Positions 30,001-31,401 of a DNA stretch of 31,401 nucleotides are shown here, piece after piece. Position 1 is the first letter of the stretch. Every line of letters starts with the position of its first letter. The notes under the pieces were generated by a model. It worked only from the letters and a program-made list of their open reading frames with translations. It ran no database searches and had not been told where the DNA came from. Source of the stretch: a virus; the IMG/VR virus record IMGVR_UViG_3300025767_000082, positions 1 through 31,401 of that record; one strand, given 5' to 3'. Position numbers and translations under genes: made by a program.

Positions 30001-31059
30001 AACAGCAAGTGCCCAGTTCTTAGCATTATCTGCTTGTTCGTTCCAGATAGACCCAGCATACACGCTTGCAGGAACCAGTAAAGAAAGACCACCTGTATAC
30101 GGGGCTGCTACCAAGGAAGCTGTTGACATAGCCATGTACGGTAATGACATACCTGCGTTATTACTTACAAACTCCCAAGCATCTCCAGCGCTATCTACAT
30201 CCTGATAGTCCAAAAGAACTTGAGCACGGTTAGCCATCTCGGTACCTTTGCGGTAGACTCCGTTTTCACCAAACTCCTTAACAGAATCAAGACCTAAAGT
30301 GTCTCCAAGCATTTCAGCAACACCGTATGAAGCCTCAGCAAAACCAACCATCGCAGCCCCTACGGAACTAGAGAAAGGATTGTACGCTTGGTTCTTTAAG
30401 TTCCTATCCTTGTGCCGGAACATAACTGTATCCGTTAAGTACTTGCTTGGGTTAGCAGCGTACTGTTGTTCGTTGAGTGCTAGTTCTTTAAACTTAGTTG
30501 CATCGTAACCCTCAGCTTCTCGTGCTGCATTAACTTGAGCGGCTAGCTCATCAAACAAAACTTGATCTTCACCTCTAGGAACAGTGTCCCCCATCCACTT
30601 AGATACTGCAATAGCTGTAAGGTCTTCCTTCGTCACCCCCTCGACAGGTTCAAACACACCAGACGTCAGTAGCTTTGTGATGAAGTCTTCACCTTTGTGA
30701 TTGACAAGACGTCCTGTCCTGCGCCCAAATGCTGCATCAATACCAGTATCTTTAATTTCTGTATAGCCATGCTTAGTTGCAAAATCCTTAACAGCCCCTA
30801 AGGCTGCTAAACCTCCTGCGGTTCCAGTTTTCTCTACCCATTCTCCAGATCTATCTTGTACCCACTTAGCTACCTCAGGTGCATCAAACCCTTGAAGACG
30901 TACATTGGGGCCCCCATCGGAGGCCACAACAGTATCTGCATCTAACCAATCGGAAACCACTAAGGGTTCCTCGATTGGCGCTTTTTTAATAGAGAGGTCT
31001 TGGCTAGCTTGTACTTGTTGGGCTTCTTGAAGAATCCCTTGTAATACATTATCAACCAT
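27100..31059 (-). CDS. Giant ejection protein with N-terminal staphylococcal-nuclease domain
   Basis: 1319 aa. Residues about 33-140 form an SNase-like domain: LDADTV (D40, D42), VRLQGFDAPE (R54, D59, E62) and FGRRTGRLV (R113), matching the nuclease residues D21, R35, D40, E43 and R87. Several hydrophobic helices follow (about 303-337, 349-372, and later GAALGGSLGTASGV, FTILGALSTATVSST and AFSMMVLMIAMGYAS). This size, layout and position fit T7 gp16-type internal virion proteins that form an envelope-crossing channel, but T7 gp16 begins with a lytic transglycosylase whereas this starts with a nuclease-like domain. GAGG precedes the start by 8 bases; the stop overlaps the next gene's ribosome site. 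Confidence 0.75.
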   Translation of the reverse strand: MVDNVLQGILQEAQQVQASQDLSIKKAPIEEPLVVSDWLDADTVVASDGGPNVRLQGFDAPEVAKWVQDRSGEWVEKTGTAGGLAALGAVKDFATKHGYTEIKDTGIDAAFGRRTGRLVNHKGEDFITKLLTSGVFEPVEGVTKEDLTAIAVSKWMGDTVPRGEDQVLFDELAAQVNAAREAEGYDATKFKELALNEQQYAANPSKYLTDTVMFRHKDRNLKNQAYNPFSSSVGAAMVGFAEASYGVAEMLGDTLGLDSVKEFGENGVYRKGTEMANRAQVLLDYQDVDSAGDAWEFVSNNAGMSLPYMAMSTASLVAAPYTGGLSLLVPASVYAGSIWNEQADNAKNWALAVGGGAIQGALDLFGVTKLIGGFGKLDTPQKMLNAAAEQLAIKKAKELGIEVTEGMTQAALKDVIQMSKSQLAGISTDASRILKDQLRSRDAIKDILKSGAAGTVTEGATEAVQELIGYTAAHIEDSSFDFNEALNRMTQAAVAGAALGGSLGTASGVTNQAQWEAAIWGGTEADGSGLSDSGKWAEEERRTNNGFIPTIDENLEEARRAAAVSPDKNIFNELAEKEEPKGERTKADTVFDVAVSSTRFWRGSTRFIFLDRLKNISPSIRKLAASFGGGLQTTYSGNDFESFKHLLVAKWENAYTKPTEFYSTINGGIRPSRKKRELLSRQFYNIWRDAVNDKGVLDTSKIPEMPNRELYIKEIERLQRLSDSMLKEQQKYGDVGEISNYFSKFKSLNKNAVAGDRAGFITALMSEYGESHGMTEAMANDIATNIIENPNKNDIDGLLPDDKAFSVTDGTPIPGSHRARTLGLSENPAFDKFLEQDIFTNVNYAIKSAARFVAYQKYVGINGSVIAAQLEKARAEGVSEADLIRIAKKMKDYLDAESGNYKRATTDAGKLAQKIQKNFLTFTILGALSTATVSSTVELMLLFKGLTNQQIFGKGGLKAAGVELGTMFYNGGKEIFSTITRVELAKTETNGQRIIQELGYNEQEAGAASKTGVTETNALKQNLISQFFKWNGLQGWTQMTRAVRASIAWDYMLNHAETIYLWDSSTPKTKAVEEAEEHLRNLHINVELFTELAKKQAFNYPLTEVEAEQLRNEITNGTFAFINDAIMMPTTANRPMIYHDPRFAMFTQFSGFIAVFQSTFIPKLWGEYVKRGSPQMKYHAFSMMVLMIAMGYASQELKDRMKWGTENPYLDDMEKARRAVSSSGLLGTGQRVIDFIAPMYESRSQGYADWAWNKTSGEAPALGTLDKLMTATGSLIEGDYTKAAKAAAKLTPLGSLPKLRDTLVENITQPADEWGYNKE

Positions 31060-31070
31060 GTTGTTGTCCT

Positions 31071-31401
31071 CTATGTTTGTTTATTCAATCTATCAATTGA
31101 CCAAGTTAAGAATGCGTTAGATCCCTCTATGGCTTTACCTTCCCAGTTTGCTCTTTCAGCATCACTTAAGCTTTTCCAAATTATAGCAAGGTTGTTTAAA
31201 ACGACCTGTTGGTCTACTCCACGCCTTGCTCCCTTTTGGCTCAATGTATTATACAAAGTGCTTACTTGTTCGGGGTTTGGGTTTCCAGCATACAAAGTGT
31301 CCTTTAACTGAGGAGAAATGTCTTGAGCTACAAGATCCCGAAGAACCATCTTAATTACTTGAGGATCTTCCAGATTAACATCAGGACTTCTTGCCCTGAG
31401 C
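31071..31401 (-). CDS. C-terminal part of a late protein cut by the right edge
   Basis: The frame is open from the right edge (31401) to the stop at 31071-31073. An ATG at 31349 lacks a ribosome site and the upstream residues RARSPDVNLEDPQVIK read as natural protein, so the true start is probably outside the window. About 109 residues are seen: soluble, helical, with VSTLYNTLSQKGARRG and NNLAIIWKSLSDAERANWEG. Lies 11 bases before the giant ejection protein; probably another virion protein. No family recognised. Confidence 0.6.
   Translation of the reverse strand, partial: LRARSPDVNLEDPQVIKMVLRDLVAQDISPQLKDTLYAGNPNPEQVSTLYNTLSQKGARRGVDQQVVLNNLAIIWKSLSDAERANWEGKAIEGSNAFLTWSIDRLNKQT

Noticed and set aside
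30055-30072. Minus-strand copy of the hairpin element (ACACGCTTGC at 30060)
   Set aside because: Only 10-11 bases match, the inverted arm is not complete, and it lies inside the ejection protein coding region.
1-31401. tRNA genes
   Set aside because: I looked for cloverleaf-like arms in the gaps (notably 4570-4684, 6338-6837, 7784-8108, 11277-11451) and saw none; a covariance scan was not possible.

Overview
The window looks like about three quarters of a lytic podovirus genome, T7-like in gene content but not in layout. Evidence: a family A DNA polymerase, T7 gp4-type primase-helicase, single-subunit phage RNA polymerase, gp2.5-like ssDNA-binding protein and gp1.7-like (DUF3310) protein occur with a terminase, portal, scaffold and an SU10-type (DUF5309-like) capsid protein. 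There are no tRNA, rRNA or bacterial genes. A class II (B12-dependent) ribonucleotide reductase, ThyX, MazG-like protein and glutaredoxin resemble the nucleotide toolkits of marine podoviruses (roseophage SIO1/cobavirus-like), so a marine proteobacterial host is my guess; the sequence does not prove it.

Layout. (1) 1-6337, minus strand: head genes, read right to left: terminase large subunit, a terminator, a 44-aa protein, portal, two small proteins, scaffold, major capsid protein (cut by the left edge). (2) 6338-6837: a 500-bp gene-free divergent control region with G-rich repeats, a G-quadruplex-like tract and paired promoter-like boxes. (3) 6838-23665, plus strand: first many small unknown, zinc-ribbon and membrane proteins plus the SSB, then a terminase-small-like protein and glutaredoxin, then replication, recombination and nucleotide synthesis genes through the 694-aa RNA polymerase to ThyX. 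(4) 23669-23710: a bidirectional terminator between convergent blocks. (5) 23711-31401, minus strand: two giant late proteins and a partial gene cut by the right edge. Because both window ends point along the minus strand, a circular map would join blocks 5 and 1 into one late operon, with the missing tail genes outside the window.

Main discovery. The 1128-aa late protein (23711-27097) has, in order and with T7-like spacing, all the hallmarks of a single-subunit RNA polymerase: GR (R487), motif A (D656), motif B (R736-x3-K740-x7-Y748-G749), SxxSID-like box (D920) and motif C (D951). It lies next to a 1319-aa multi-hydrophobic protein that begins with a staphylococcal-nuclease domain retaining the catalytic residues. 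By analogy with phage N4 I infer a virion RNA polymerase delivered with an ejection protein. The phage would then have two RNA polymerases: a packaged one for the first genes and the 694-aa T7-like one made in the cell. A near-palindromic element (CACGC-AA-GCGTG core) occurs four times, only in non-coding gaps of the plus-strand block or control region; it is a candidate hairpin promoter or RNA-processing site.

Together the plus-strand genes supply dNTPs (RNR with glutaredoxin, ThyX, MazG-like, gp1.7-like), copy DNA (primase-helicase, DNA polymerase, SSB, 5'-3' exonuclease), resolve junctions (RusA-like) and transcribe late genes; the minus-strand genes build, fill and eject the virion.
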